Translations under genes and position numbers: made by a program
NCBI RefSeq assembly: GCF_051175565.1
Contig: NZ_CP195105.1
Coordinates: 2,418,001-2,482,000 of the forward strand
DNA length: 64,000 bases
DNA from: Daejeonia sp002484105
GTDB lineage: Bacteria > Bacteroidota > Bacteroidia > Flavobacteriales > Weeksellaceae
Reading direction: 5' to 3'
In this document: one piece after another, positions 18,438 through 27,239 of the stretch
Position numbering within the stretch: the first letter of the stretch is position 1
Layout: the number at the start of each line of letters is the position of its first letter
Notes under the pieces: model-generated
Databases searched by the model: none
Seen by the model: only the letters and a program-made list of their open reading frames with translations
What the model was told of the DNA's origin: nothing

Positions 18438-18484
18438 CTAAGTACATGACAAAACCTGTACAACACAGAAATTCAGTTTATTGA
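17294..18484 (+). pseudogene. IS4-family transposase, C-terminus replaced
   Basis: DDE transposase with an N-terminal DUF4372-like segment (LLGQIINLIPRHLL; AALMFGQLNKCYTLSDVS), Asp motifs KLIDSSTISL and IIVEDRGYFDF and the Glu motif KKRWDIELFFKAMKQ. Its relative at 29420-30622 is 400 residues long and has a different C-terminus. Here the frame runs past LMHYLTLDS into the adjacent IS and ends with 14 foreign residues (KYMTKPVQHRNSVY). All catalytic residues remain, but the right IS end is lost, so it could not mobilise itself. Confidence 0.75.
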
Positions 18485-19544
18485 ATCCAGATAGCAGGAC
18501 CTCTGAGAGGTAATCGAGTCCGTATTTAAAGCAGGATTTAGCTCTTCGTCCATGTTTCTTGATTTTTATGGGTTTAATCTGTGTATCGATATAATCTCCA
18601 ATCAGGTAGCACCAAATAAAGGCCATCATAGTCAGCATCATTAGTTTTTCGAGTCTGTCGAGTGCCGTTAGATGGGTATCTTCTATATTGAATCCGCTGG
18701 ATTTCATGCCTCTGAAGAGCGTTTCGATTTGCCAACGTTCTCTATAATAAGACAACGCTTCATCAGGTTTGTTGAAGGATACCAGTACAAGCAGCTCTAC
18801 TTTTCCCTGAACAACAGATTTTGTGGCCGAGAGATAGCAAAGTTCTTCGCCTAGGCTCACGATATGCCGGTAATGTTGGCATTGGTTTACTTTGACTGCG
18901 TTGAACAGGTGAGAAACCTTGATGTACTGCTGCTTTCGTGGCAGGAAAACCTTGAAGTTGTTGCGGATGCGGATGTGATAGCGGATCTGGTTACGGTTCA
19001 GGAATTTCAACCATTTATCACCTACGAATTCCCTGTCGGCCAGAAGGCAGTCGATACGCTCTGTGCCAAACCAATCCATGAAATCCTGCATCAGATCAAT
19101 ACGTTCCTCTGTGCTGGAGTTGCCCCTCTTATCGAGCATCTTGAAAAGAAGCGGAATGGCCACATTTCTGTAAGCAACGCCCAACATTAATATGTTGATA
19201 TTGCTGCCTCCAAACTTCCAGTTTGTTCTGTCCATCACCAGAATGAGTTTCCCTTTAATGGGTAACGATTTGAATATGAATGAACTCACGAGCTTCATCG
19301 GCAATTCCACTTCTGCCATGAATCGCTGTATGCGCCGCATACAACTCGAGGCCAGACTTGGAGTGTCAAATGCCGCAGACACCTTGACAAAGTTGACCGA
19401 CTTTGCTTTGCATAGCGCTGTTATGAAAAGACAGATAAGGCGGATCCTGGCCAGGTGGAGATCTTTGCCCATATGGGCTTTAAATAATGGGAATAAGGCT
19501 GTATCTTTGGCGACATGGCTGGGGTTCTTTTTTAAAGGCATCAT
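18438..19544 (-). CDS. IS4-family transposase (copy A)
   Basis: A 368-residue DDE transposase. The three acidic residues are in ILVMDRTNWKFG, CLLADREFVG and YYRERWQIETLFRGMK; the last carries the Y-R-E-K signature of the IS4 family. The protein is identical to the one at 26011-27117, indicating recent transposition. Confidence 0.9.
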   Translation of the reverse strand: MMPLKKNPSHVAKDTALFPLFKAHMGKDLHLARIRLICLFITALCKAKSVNFVKVSAAFDTPSLASSCMRRIQRFMAEVELPMKLVSSFIFKSLPIKGKLILVMDRTNWKFGGSNINILMLGVAYRNVAIPLLFKMLDKRGNSSTEERIDLMQDFMDWFGTERIDCLLADREFVGDKWLKFLNRNQIRYHIRIRNNFKVFLPRKQQYIKVSHLFNAVKVNQCQHYRHIVSLGEELCYLSATKSVVQGKVELLVLVSFNKPDEALSYYRERWQIETLFRGMKSSGFNIEDTHLTALDRLEKLMMLTMMAFIWCYLIGDYIDTQIKPIKIKKHGRRAKSCFKYGLDYLSEVLLSGFNKLNFCVVQVLSCT

Positions 19545-19646
19545 TTGATTAATAATCCTTCAATATACTGAATTTCAGCCTTTTAACCAAATATAAAGCC
19601 ACTTATTTTACTGACTTTTAACGCTTTGCATGTTTTGTCATGTACT
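18438..19646 (-). mobile_element. IS4-family insertion sequence, copy A
   Basis: Terminal inverted repeats AGTACATGACAAAAC and GTTTTGTCATGTACT bound a 1,206-bp unit (18441-19646). The transposase stop TAG is formed by the CTA just outside the repeat, and all three copies in the window have this CTA, so it probably belongs to the element. Left flank is a truncated transposase and right flank is an SGNH gene fragment, so flanks do not match and a rearrangement has occurred. Copy B (26011-27219) has the same length and an identical protein. Confidence 0.85.
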
Positions 19647-19647
19647 A

Positions 19648-20041
19648 TAATCTTGTTTACAAATCGCCCAGCGGTGAAATATTCACAGGGAAAACTGTTG
19701 TCAACAATAAAAAATGCCACCGAATTGCACTGACACATTATCATGCCCGCGGGGAATCTTTATTATACGTTGATGGTATTTTGCAGGGAAGTTTATCCGA
19801 AAAAACAGAAGCCGTCACTTTTGCATTACACAACAACGAAGGGCCTTCAAACATCAGTTACCGCAACTGGTTCTTCTACCGCTCAGGAATGAATGCGGAA
19901 GAAATGAGCGCACTGGCCGCTGAAAAAATGTTGCAATCCAGCCTTGAACTGTATGCTCCGTTAGACCAATCCTCTGCAAATCCTTTTGAGAACCTTGCGC
20001 AAAGCACCACGCAAATCGATGCTTCTCCTGCAATAATATAG
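19648..20041 (+). pseudogene. Second copy of the SGNH hydrolase C-terminus, 5' truncated
   Basis: From the IS boundary the sequence repeats the last about 390 bp of the SGNH gene at 13135-14499 with a few changes (GEIFTGKT for GEMITGKT, KKCHR for KKWHR, TEAVTF for TEAITF) and a different tail (DASPAII). It is the remains of a paralogue whose 5' two thirds were removed together with the IS events at 17244-19646. Confidence 0.85.
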
Positions 20042-20122
20042 TATTTCATAATGTCCTCTGCTTTTAAACCACTTAGGATTTTGAATCTTTATTTGTAAAT
20101 TTGTTCAAAGATAACGAATAAT

Positions 20123-20560
20123 ATGTCAGACGAATTTAAAATAAGAAACAAAGTTGCCGAGAGTGGTCTTGTAAATTTTGATATCAGCAGCCTAGTTCCA
20201 AAAGGCCAACGTATAGGAGTAGATTTAAAAGATTTCCTTTGGGAAGGCCTTATATTAAAGGAAAAAGATTTCCGAGAGGAAGTAGCTGACATTAATGAAG
20301 AGGATTAAAAAAATGCCTTTGTTTATGTTTACAATTCGGCGGATGCTATCGTTCCGCTTTGGTCGTATTTCCTTATGACGGCTAAATTAGCAAATACTGA
20401 AGCAAAAGTAGTCTATGGAAATCGTGAAGAATTGGAAACAATTTTATTACACGGTGCTGTGAATGCGTACAATTTTGAAGATATAAAAGATAAGCGTGTC
20501 CTTGTCAAAGGATGCACCGACCAATATATCCCAGAAAACGCTTATGTAGTCATCCCTTAA
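20123..20560 (+). pseudogene. DUF2480-family protein, nonsense-mutated and truncated
   Basis: The frame encodes a protein of the Bacteroidota-specific DUF2480 family (IGVDLKDFLWEGLILKEKDF; NSADAIVPLWSYFLMTAKLA; VLVKGCTDQYIPENAYVV). An in-frame TAA at 20306-20308, after EED, interrupts it, and the usual last 20-25 residues are missing. Function of the family is unknown. The neighbouring IS5-like element may have caused the 3' loss. Confidence 0.75.
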
Positions 20561-20667
20561 TTTCGCATTAACTATTTGATAATGTGATAAATAGTCATTA
20601 ATAAACATCAAAAAAGCTTGTGTATAATTGCAGGAAATCGTATTTTTAGGATATAAAAAGTGGCAAA

Positions 20668-22017
20668 ATGTTAGGTAAAATAAAACCCGATTTACAGCAA
20701 AATTTATTCAAGACCCGACTGACTGAACTCATCAATATGGAGCATCCGCTGGTGAAACTAGCAAATGAGATTTCCTGGGATAAAATGGAGGCAGAGTTTG
20801 AAAAATTATTTTCACAAGGCGGAAGACCCTCTATTGCGATTCGTAAAATAGCAGGTATGCTTTTGCTCAAGGAAATGTTTAAAGAAAGTGATGAGAGCGT
20901 GGTAGAAAGATGGATTGAGAATGCCTATTGGCAGTATTTTACAGGAGAAACCTTTTTTCAGACAGAGCAGCCTTCCGATCCTAGTAATTTTGTTCATTTC
21001 AGAAAAAGAATTGGTGAGAGAGGTTTGGAATTCCTTTTGGGGCAAAGCGTTTCGCTTCATCCCAACGCCCACACCGAAGCTGAAGTTCAGATTGACACCA
21101 CCGTTCAGGAGAAGAATATTACCTTTCCCACCGATTCCAAACTGGCAAAAAAAGTGATTGACAATTGTAGCAAAATAGCCAAGAAAGAGGGTGTTGTACA
21201 AAGGCAAAGCTACAAAAGAGTAAGCAAGCAACTGCTGAGGGAATCTTATTTCGGGCACCACCCTAAAAGACGGAAGAACGCTAAAATGGCGAGGAAAAAG
21301 CTCAGAACTCTCGGCAAAAGAGTGCTTCGGGAATTGGAAAGAAAACTTCCCGAGAATGTTTTGAAGGACTATGAAGAAGTTTTTAAAATTTACCTCAAAG
21401 CACTTACCCAGGAGCGCAATACAAAAGATAAAGTTTACAGCCTTCACGAATCGCAGGTGGCTTGCATTGCGAAAGGAAAGTCCGGAAAAGCATACGAGTT
21501 TGGGACAAAAGTGGCGGTAGTAAGAGGTCGGAAAACAGGCATCATCACCTCGGTAAAAAGATTTTCCGGCAACCCTCACGACAGCAAAACTTTGGAAGAA
21601 TCATTGGCACAGAGTGAACGGGTACGAAAATCCGTTGGAGGAACAAGACCTACGAAAGCAAGTACAGACCGAGGGTTTAGAGGAATCAAAGAAGTGGGAG
21701 GAACGGCAATTTTGCTTCCCACAAAAAAAGAAAAGACAAGATACGGGCAGCAAGTCGCAAGATTAAGATTCCGGGCAAGAGCAGCAATTGAACCTTGTAT
21801 CTAGCATTTAAAAAAAAACCACTCCTTAGGATTAAATTTCCTAAAGGGTGTTTTAGGAGACATTCATAATGCTCTTCTGGCAGGAATTGGATATAATTTA
21901 AAACTGAGATTAAACCAAATCAAAGCTCAAATTATTTTTTGGCTTCAAATACTATTCAATTTTTCAATAAAAAACAAAGCCACCATTTTTGCCGAAACTA
22001 AAATAATGGCTTTTTAA
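20668..22017 (+). pseudogene. IS5-like transposase with an internal stop codon
   Basis: The frame gives a transposase with an N-terminal IS5-type domain (LTELINMEHPLVKLANEISW; GGRPSIAIRKIAGMLLLKEM), a central FVHFRKRIGERGLEFLLGQS, Asp motifs QIDTTVQEKN and KASTDRGFRG and the Glu in RARAAIEP. A TAG at 21802-21804 follows IEPCI; the same frame then continues for 70 codons as the expected tail (FLKGVLGDIHNALLAGIGYN). No clear terminal inverted repeats were identified. A decayed piece of a related transposase lies at 48138-48307. Confidence 0.75.
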
Positions 22018-22120
22018 GGGGTGACTATGTAGAGTTGGTGGCAAAACTACAACCCCTTGTAAAGTCGTTGATGTTTGGGGAACCCTGTAGTAACGTACCA
22101 ATTTTTAAAAACTAATCCTT

Positions 22121-23407
22121 ATGACCTACTCAAAAAAACAGGAAAACATCCTCATTTTCATCTTCTTTACTTTACTATTTGTACTCTATTTTTTTACGAG
22201 CTTTGATAAAGTTTCGTTCGGTGATTGCATAGGCTACATTAATACAGTAGAGGAAGGAAAATACATTTTAAGAGCCAATTCAGTCGATCATTTTTTATAC
22301 ACAAACGGATTAATCCTTTTCAATAAAGTAAGCATGTTGGAAACGATTTTGTCGGTAAAAATTTTCAATAGTTTTTTTGCAATTATTGCTCTATACTACG
22401 TCTACAAGTTTATAAAACTAATGTTCTATTCCACAAAATTATCAGTCTTAGCGACTATAATTTTTGCATTTAGTTTTACCTTCTGGAGAATGTCCTCTAC
22501 TATCGAGGTTTGCTCCTTTAACAGTGTATTTTTAGGTGCTTTTTTGTATTACAGTTTACTATTTGTCAAGACAAAAAAAATCAGTTCCCTACATCTCGCT
22601 TCATGGATCTTAGGACTATCTTTCTGGGTGCATGTTCAGAATATTATGATAATACCTTCTTTAGTATACCTGTATTGCATAGCGTATAAAAATATAGGAA
22701 ATTCGGTGTATAAAAGTATTGCAAGCTTCTTAATCCCCTCACTTTTATTATTTGTACCTGCCCTTATTACGGGAGATGATTTAAGAAATGTTTATGGATC
22801 GACCAATACAAAATGGGTGACAGGAACTTTTACTAAAAGTATCAGACAATACCTAAAAGACATCGCCATCGCCCTTGGTTATTTCATTTATAACTTTTGG
22901 TATTTTATCCTTCCGGGATTATTCGGTATCTACCATCGATTTAGACGCCCAAGTCAGCTAAATATTTTCTTAGCTATAGGCTTTCTCATTCCTTTTGCGT
23001 TCGGAACATTTTATAACGTGAGTGATAACTATGTTTACTTTATTGGTCCCTATCAAATATTTTTGATTTATGTTGTGGATGGATTGGTTCAATTCTCAAA
23101 AAAATACAACAAAACATTAGTCATAAGCTCCGTCTTAGCACTTATGATGCCTCTAATGTACGTTATCAGTTACCAAATCGTACTAAAAACGCCTCAAGGC
23201 CAAGCTTTTCATCAATTCAAAAAGTATAAAGGCGGCCTAAACTACTATCTTTACCCTTGGATGAATAACAATGTGGGGGTGTTGGAATTTACCATTGAAA
23301 AACGTCCTTCCCCAGAAGATATTTATTGGATGAAAACCGTAAGCCGGTGGTTTATCGAAAACAGAATGAAAAAGGGAGATACTTTAGAAGAGATTAAAGG
23401 AATGTAA
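22121..23407 (+). CDS. Polytopic membrane protein, probable GT-C-type glycosyltransferase
   Basis: A 428-residue protein with roughly ten hydrophobic segments. The first periplasmic loop carries acidic residues (FGDCIGYINTVEEGKYIL) and a later HFLYTNG, in the layout of GT-C enzymes such as DUF2723 proteins that use lipid-linked sugars. A soluble C-terminal tail ends EEIKGM. The match is by architecture only. Base composition is AT-rich like the accessory region, and the gene stands alone between the IS5-like element and the cassette array. Confidence 0.5.
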   Translation: MTYSKKQENILIFIFFTLLFVLYFFTSFDKVSFGDCIGYINTVEEGKYILRANSVDHFLYTNGLILFNKVSMLETILSVKIFNSFFAIIALYYVYKFIKLMFYSTKLSVLATIIFAFSFTFWRMSSTIEVCSFNSVFLGAFLYYSLLFVKTKKISSLHLASWILGLSFWVHVQNIMIIPSLVYLYCIAYKNIGNSVYKSIASFLIPSLLLFVPALITGDDLRNVYGSTNTKWVTGTFTKSIRQYLKDIAIALGYFIYNFWYFILPGLFGIYHRFRRPSQLNIFLAIGFLIPFAFGTFYNVSDNYVYFIGPYQIFLIYVVDGLVQFSKKYNKTLVISSVLALMMPLMYVISYQIVLKTPQGQAFHQFKKYKGGLNYYLYPWMNNNVGVLEFTIEKRPSPEDIYWMKTVSRWFIENRMKKGDTLEEIKGM

Positions 23408-23561
23408 TTTAAAAATAGTTGAAAAATTCCATCTTTATCTTTGTTAACACGTATATTCGGAACATTATTTGATAATTCGACAAATTTAAAACACTTTTAA
23501 TATTCACCTGAGTTCGATTATAAAAACAGAGCTAATTGATTAGTTTTTATCGTTTCTTATT

Positions 23562-23684
23562 TCAGAGATAGTTTTTAGGCAGGAAATTATAAACGATAAT
23601 TCCGGCCACCAAATTCGTCATGAAATTGACAACAGAGCGATGTCTGCAGTGTTCTATTTAACAAATATTTTTGAGTTCATTTAC
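23562..23684 (-). mobile_element. Remnant of an IS982-family transposase C-terminus
   Basis: The minus strand reads VNELKNIC-stop-IEHCRHRSVVNFMTNLVAGI and on to FLPKNYL, resembling the conserved HSRHRS...NF..NL end of IS982-family transposases of Bacteroidota. It is truncated where the IS110 remnant of the first palindromic site begins. The rest of 23408-23561 shows nothing recognisable. Confidence 0.5.
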
Positions 23685-23820
23685 TACCAAATTTTCTATG
23701 CTGAAATTGGTGAAAAATTTTCACAATACGGCTTCCCGGATTTCAGGATGCCGAACGACTGTTTGAGCAGCTTGTTGCAAACCGCAATCAGTCCCACTTT
23801 TCCATTCTTGCCTTTACCTG
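23684..23820 (-). mobile_element. IS110-family transposase remnant (site 1)
   Basis: The minus strand encodes the C-terminus typical of IS110/IS1111 transposases (GKVGLIAVCNKLLKQ...KSGKPYCEN). The same piece is found inside sites 2 and 5. Confidence 0.55.
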
Positions 23821-23998
23821 TATTGGCAAAGTGTGGGATTTAATTCCAGGTTGAACTACTCGCTTTTTTTAATCGCAACTTGCTTTTCATATTACTTTTT
23901 TCGTTAAATTGGTCATCTGAAAAAGCAATTTGCTCAGCTCGGTTGAAACTGAACTTTTCGTTCATTTTTGCCCGAACTTCGCCAATACTTTTTCCGCA
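23821..23998 (+). repeat. Palindromic cassette site 1 (degenerate)
   Basis: The 3' half matches the other sites (AAAAGCAATTTGCTCAGC, CGTTCATTTTTGCCCG, TTCGCCAATACTTTTTCCG), but the terminal GTTA is lost (CCGCATAA) and the 5' arm is altered and joined to an IS110 remnant. It marks the left edge of the array. Confidence 0.7.
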
Positions 23999-24005
23999 TA
24001 AAAAT

Positions 24006-24042
24006 TTGTCCGGTATAAAATTTGTACTTATTTTTGTACAAA
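24006..24042 (+). promoter_or_regulatory. Promoter and operator of the yefM-yoeB-like pair
   Basis: TTG (24006-24008), a 20-bp spacer and TATTTTTG (24029-24036) match the phylum's promoter. The inverted repeat TTTGTAC-N8-GTACAAA (24021-24042) overlaps the -7 element and is the probable site for autorepression by the antitoxin or the complex. Confidence 0.65.
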
Positions 24043-24057
24043 ATAAAATACATAATT

Positions 24058-24312
24058 ATGCTAATTGCAAGTGTTACAGATTTTAGAAAAGACATAAAAT
24101 CCTATTTAGATAGAGTTGCTAAAAACTTTGAAACTCTTATTATAAATCGTGGAAAAGAAGATGGAATTGTTGTAATTTCGCTCAATGAATATAATTCTTT
24201 AATGGCAACAAACCATGAATTATCTTCTCGAAAAAACGAAATGAGATTAGATTCTGCAATCGAAAAGTTGAATAAAGGAAATTCATTCGAAAAACAACTA
24301 ATCGAAAATTGA
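24058..24312 (+). CDS. yefM: Phd/YefM-family antitoxin
   Basis: An 84-residue antitoxin with the YefM pattern: MLIASVTDFRKDIKSYLDRV, TLIINRGKEDGIVVISLNEY and an acidic, flexible C-terminus that should wrap the toxin. The N-terminal domain binds DNA; an inverted repeat lies over its promoter. The start at 24058 is preferred over an in-frame ATG 36 bp upstream because it opens with the conserved segment. Stop and YoeB start are separated by one base. Confidence 0.85.
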   Translation: MLIASVTDFRKDIKSYLDRVAKNFETLIINRGKEDGIVVISLNEYNSLMATNHELSSRKNEMRLDSAIEKLNKGNSFEKQLIEN

Positions 24313-24313
24313 T

Positions 24314-24571
24314 ATGAAATATATTTTCGTAGATGAATCTTGGGAAGATTATTTATATTGGCAAAAAACTGACAAAAAGAAACTTAGAAGAATAAATGAC
24401 TTATTAAAAGACATTTCAAGAAATCCTTTTGACGGAATTGGAAAACCCGAACCTTTGAAACATAAATATTCTGGATTTTGGTCACGAAGAATTGATGATG
24501 AACACAGACTAATTTATAAATATCAAGAAGATGAAATTTTAATTGCAAAATGTAGATTTCATTACGACTAA
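24314..24571 (+). CDS. yoeB: YoeB/Txe-family toxin (ribosome-dependent mRNA endonuclease)
   Basis: An 85-residue RelE-fold toxin that cleaves mRNA in the ribosomal A site. Key residues are conserved: Glu in GIGKPEPLK, Arg in WSRRIDDEHRLIY and the terminal His-Tyr of CRFHYD. It follows the antitoxin immediately and is the last gene of its cassette, which ends at site 2. Confidence 0.9.
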   Translation: MKYIFVDESWEDYLYWQKTDKKKLRRINDLLKDISRNPFDGIGKPEPLKHKYSGFWSRRIDDEHRLIYKYQEDEILIAKCRFHYD

Positions 24572-24580
24572 AAAATTACT

Positions 24581-24922
24581 TCTGCTAACATAGAACTATG
24601 GCTACTACCAAATTTTCTATGCTGAAATTGGTGAAAAATTTTCACAATACGGTTTCCCGGATTTCAGGATGCCAAACGACTGTTTGAGCAACTTGTTGCA
24701 AACCGCGATCAGTCCCACTTTTCCGCTCTTGCCTTTCTCTGTATTGGCAAAATGATGTAATTCCAGGTTGAACTACTTCACTTTTTTTGTCGCAACTGCT
24801 TTTCAATTCCACATTTTTTTTGTAAGTTAGTTCCATTGAAAAAGCAATTTGCTCAGCTCGGTTGAAATTGAACTTTTCGTTCATTTTTGCCCGCACTTCG
24901 CCAATACCTTTTCCGTTATGTG
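24581..24922 (+). repeat. Palindromic cassette site 2, carrying an IS110 remnant
   Basis: It begins TCTGCTAACATAG and ends CCGTTATGTGAC. The inner arm GTATTGGCAAAATG pairs with CACTTCGCCAATAC near the 3' end. A roughly 150-bp IS110-family fragment separates TAAC from the inner arm. Orientation is the same as all other sites. Confidence 0.8.
24594..24741 (-). mobile_element. IS110-family transposase remnant (site 2)
   Basis: Minus-strand translation gives GKSGKVGLIAVCNKLLKQSF then GILKSGKPYCEN and a stop. It is nearly identical to the pieces at 23684 and 28573 and sits at the same place in the site. Confidence 0.65.
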
Positions 24923-24956
24923 ACTTTTTACAAAAAATCACTTTCCAAAAAGAAAA

Positions 24957-24988
24957 TTGACGATTTGAAAAATTAAATCATAAATTTG
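24957..24988 (+). promoter_or_regulatory. Promoter of the zeta-like toxin cassette
   Basis: TTG (24957-24959), a 21-bp spacer and TAAATTTG (24981-24988) stand directly before the ATG at 24994, so the cassette carries its own promoter. Confidence 0.6.
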
Positions 24989-24993
24989 TAATT

Positions 24994-25581
24994 ATGAAAG
25001 AAAAAAATCTTTACATAATTGCAGGTTGTAATGGCGCTGGAAAAACTACAGCTTCATTTACAATCCTACCTGAAATTCTAGAGTGTAAAGAATTTGTAAA
25101 TGCTGATGAAATAGCAAAAGGATTATCGCCTTTTCAACCTGAAAAAGTATCTTTTGAAGCTGGAAGAATAATGCTGAATAGAATTGAAGAATTATTTGAG
25201 CAAAATGAGAATTTTGCATTTGAAACAACTTTAGCAACAAAAACTTATAAACAAAAAATTCTACAAGCTCAAAAAAACGGATACAACACAACTCTACTCT
25301 TCTTTTGGCTGAAAAATACTGATTTAGCGAAAGAACGAGTAAGAATAAGAGTTCAAGAAGGAGGGCATAACATTCCAGAAGATGTAATTGAAAGAAGATA
25401 TTTAAATGGAATTACAAATTTATTTGAGATTTATCTTCCAATTATGGATCAAGTTTTGATCTTTGACAATTCTGAAGGAAAACACGATTTGATTGCTGAA
25501 AAGAATCTTGAGGATGAAATTAATATTCTAAATCAAGAAAAATTTAATGAATTAAAAAATTATTATGACAACAGAAGCTAA
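24994..25581 (+). CDS. Zeta-toxin-family P-loop kinase
   Basis: A 195-residue protein with a Walker A motif (IIAGCNGAGKTTAS), the FVNADEIAKGLSPF segment and FAFETTLATKTYKQKI typical of zeta toxins and related small kinases; KERVRIRVQEGGHNIPEDVI resembles the substrate region. Known zeta toxins phosphorylate UDP-N-acetylglucosamine. The partner is probably the small protein encoded downstream, overlapping by 17 bp, which reverses the usual antitoxin-toxin order. Confidence 0.8.
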   Translation: MKEKNLYIIAGCNGAGKTTASFTILPEILECKEFVNADEIAKGLSPFQPEKVSFEAGRIMLNRIEELFEQNENFAFETTLATKTYKQKILQAQKNGYNTTLLFFWLKNTDLAKERVRIRVQEGGHNIPEDVIERRYLNGITNLFEIYLPIMDQVLIFDNSEGKHDLIAEKNLEDEINILNQEKFNELKNYYDNRS

Positions 25582-25711
25582 AACTGAAAGACGAAATAAA
25601 ATAATTAAAGGACTTGAAAAAGCTTATGAAAAAATGCTTGAATTCAAGAAAAAAAACAACAGCGAAATTGTTGTAATTAGAGAAAATAAGATTGTGAAAA
25701 TTAAGCCGTAA
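25565..25711 (+). CDS. Small lysine-rich protein, probable partner of the zeta-like toxin
   Basis: A 48-residue protein (MTTEAKTERRNKIIKGLEKA ... ENKIVKIKP) predicted to form one long charged helix. It overlaps the kinase stop by 17 bp, implying translational coupling, and closes the cassette just before site 3. Antitoxin function is inferred from position and size only. Confidence 0.55.
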   Translation: MTTEAKTERRNKIIKGLEKAYEKMLEFKKKNNSEIVVIRENKIVKIKP

Positions 25712-25720
25712 TTCGTACTA

Positions 25721-25908
25721 CAGCTAAGAGGTATTTACAAAATGCGGGGTGAACTATATCTACTCGATTTTTTTAGTCGCAACTTGTTTTTCATATTACT
25801 TTTTTCTTTAAATTAGTCATCTGAAAAAGCAATTTGCTCAGCCCGGTTGAAACTGAACTTTTCGTTCATTTTTGCCCGCACTTCGCTAATATTTTTTCCG
25901 TTAGGCGA
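25721..25908 (+). repeat. Palindromic cassette site 3
   Basis: It starts CAGCTAAGAGGTATTTAC (TAAG where others have TAAC), with AAATGCGGGG, and ends CGCTAATATTTTTTCCGTTAGGCG. About 188 bp. Unlike six other cassettes, the outer arm does not match the start of the cassette it closes (GTTATGTGAC after site 2). Confidence 0.8.
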
Positions 25909-26010
25909 TATTTTACATAAATGCGTATCAAATTGAAAGTCAAATAAATAAAGAAATTTTTTAGGAATAATATTTGTTTAAAAATAAATCGTAAATTTGA
26001 TAAAATAAAG

Positions 26011-27117
26011 CTAAGTACATGACAAAACCTGTACAACACAGAAATTCAGTTTATTGAATCCAGATAGCAGGACCTCTGAGAGGTAATCGAGTCCGTATTT
26101 AAAGCAGGATTTAGCTCTTCGTCCATGTTTCTTGATTTTTATGGGTTTAATCTGTGTATCGATATAATCTCCAATCAGGTAGCACCAAATAAAGGCCATC
26201 ATAGTCAGCATCATTAGTTTTTCGAGTCTGTCGAGTGCCGTTAGATGGGTATCTTCTATATTGAATCCGCTGGATTTCATGCCTCTGAAGAGCGTTTCGA
26301 TTTGCCAACGTTCTCTATAATAAGACAACGCTTCATCAGGTTTGTTGAAGGATACCAGTACAAGCAGCTCTACTTTTCCCTGAACAACAGATTTTGTGGC
26401 CGAGAGATAGCAAAGTTCTTCGCCTAGGCTCACGATATGCCGGTAATGTTGGCATTGGTTTACTTTGACTGCGTTGAACAGGTGAGAAACCTTGATGTAC
26501 TGCTGCTTTCGTGGCAGGAAAACCTTGAAGTTGTTGCGGATGCGGATGTGATAGCGGATCTGGTTACGGTTCAGGAATTTCAACCATTTATCACCTACGA
26601 ATTCCCTGTCGGCCAGAAGGCAGTCGATACGCTCTGTGCCAAACCAATCCATGAAATCCTGCATCAGATCAATACGTTCCTCTGTGCTGGAGTTGCCCCT
26701 CTTATCGAGCATCTTGAAAAGAAGCGGAATGGCCACATTTCTGTAAGCAACGCCCAACATTAATATGTTGATATTGCTGCCTCCAAACTTCCAGTTTGTT
26801 CTGTCCATCACCAGAATGAGTTTCCCTTTAATGGGTAACGATTTGAATATGAATGAACTCACGAGCTTCATCGGCAATTCCACTTCTGCCATGAATCGCT
26901 GTATGCGCCGCATACAACTCGAGGCCAGACTTGGAGTGTCAAATGCCGCAGACACCTTGACAAAGTTGACCGACTTTGCTTTGCATAGCGCTGTTATGAA
27001 AAGACAGATAAGGCGGATCCTGGCCAGGTGGAGATCTTTGCCCATATGGGCTTTAAATAATGGGAATAAGGCTGTATCTTTGGCGACATGGCTGGGGTTC
27101 TTTTTTAAAGGCATCAT
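26011..27117 (-). CDS. IS4-family transposase (copy B)
   Basis: A 368-residue protein identical to that of copy A, with the DDE residues in VMDRTNW, LLADREFVG and the YYRERWQIETLFRGMK block. Identity of the two copies shows recent movement or duplication. It is oriented against the cassette genes. Confidence 0.9.
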   Translation of the reverse strand: MMPLKKNPSHVAKDTALFPLFKAHMGKDLHLARIRLICLFITALCKAKSVNFVKVSAAFDTPSLASSCMRRIQRFMAEVELPMKLVSSFIFKSLPIKGKLILVMDRTNWKFGGSNINILMLGVAYRNVAIPLLFKMLDKRGNSSTEERIDLMQDFMDWFGTERIDCLLADREFVGDKWLKFLNRNQIRYHIRIRNNFKVFLPRKQQYIKVSHLFNAVKVNQCQHYRHIVSLGEELCYLSATKSVVQGKVELLVLVSFNKPDEALSYYRERWQIETLFRGMKSSGFNIEDTHLTALDRLEKLMMLTMMAFIWCYLIGDYIDTQIKPIKIKKHGRRAKSCFKYGLDYLSEVLLSGFNKLNFCVVQVLSCT

Positions 27118-27219
27118 TTGATTAATAATCCTTCAATATACTGAATTTCAGCCTTTTAACCAAATATAAAGCCACTTATTTTACTGACTTTTAACGCTTT
27201 GCATGTTTTGTCATGTACT
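26011..27219 (-). mobile_element. IS4-family insertion sequence, copy B
   Basis: A complete 1,206-bp copy (26014-27219) with the same inverted repeats as copy A and the conserved CTA to its left. It is inserted just downstream of a -7 element TAAATTTG (25992-25999) and upstream of the antitoxin at 27240, separating this pair from its presumed promoter. Confidence 0.9.
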
Positions 27220-27239
27220 ATAAAAATAAAGTTAAAAAA

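Noticed and set aside
18438..19650. A target-site duplication for IS4 copies A and B
   Set aside because: All copies have CTA at the left and ATA at the right, but this probably belongs to the element, and copy A has unrelated flanks.
23640..24086. Two short plus-strand frames in and around site 1
   Set aside because: They fall within the repeat and the yefM promoter and change frame relative to the repeat copies.
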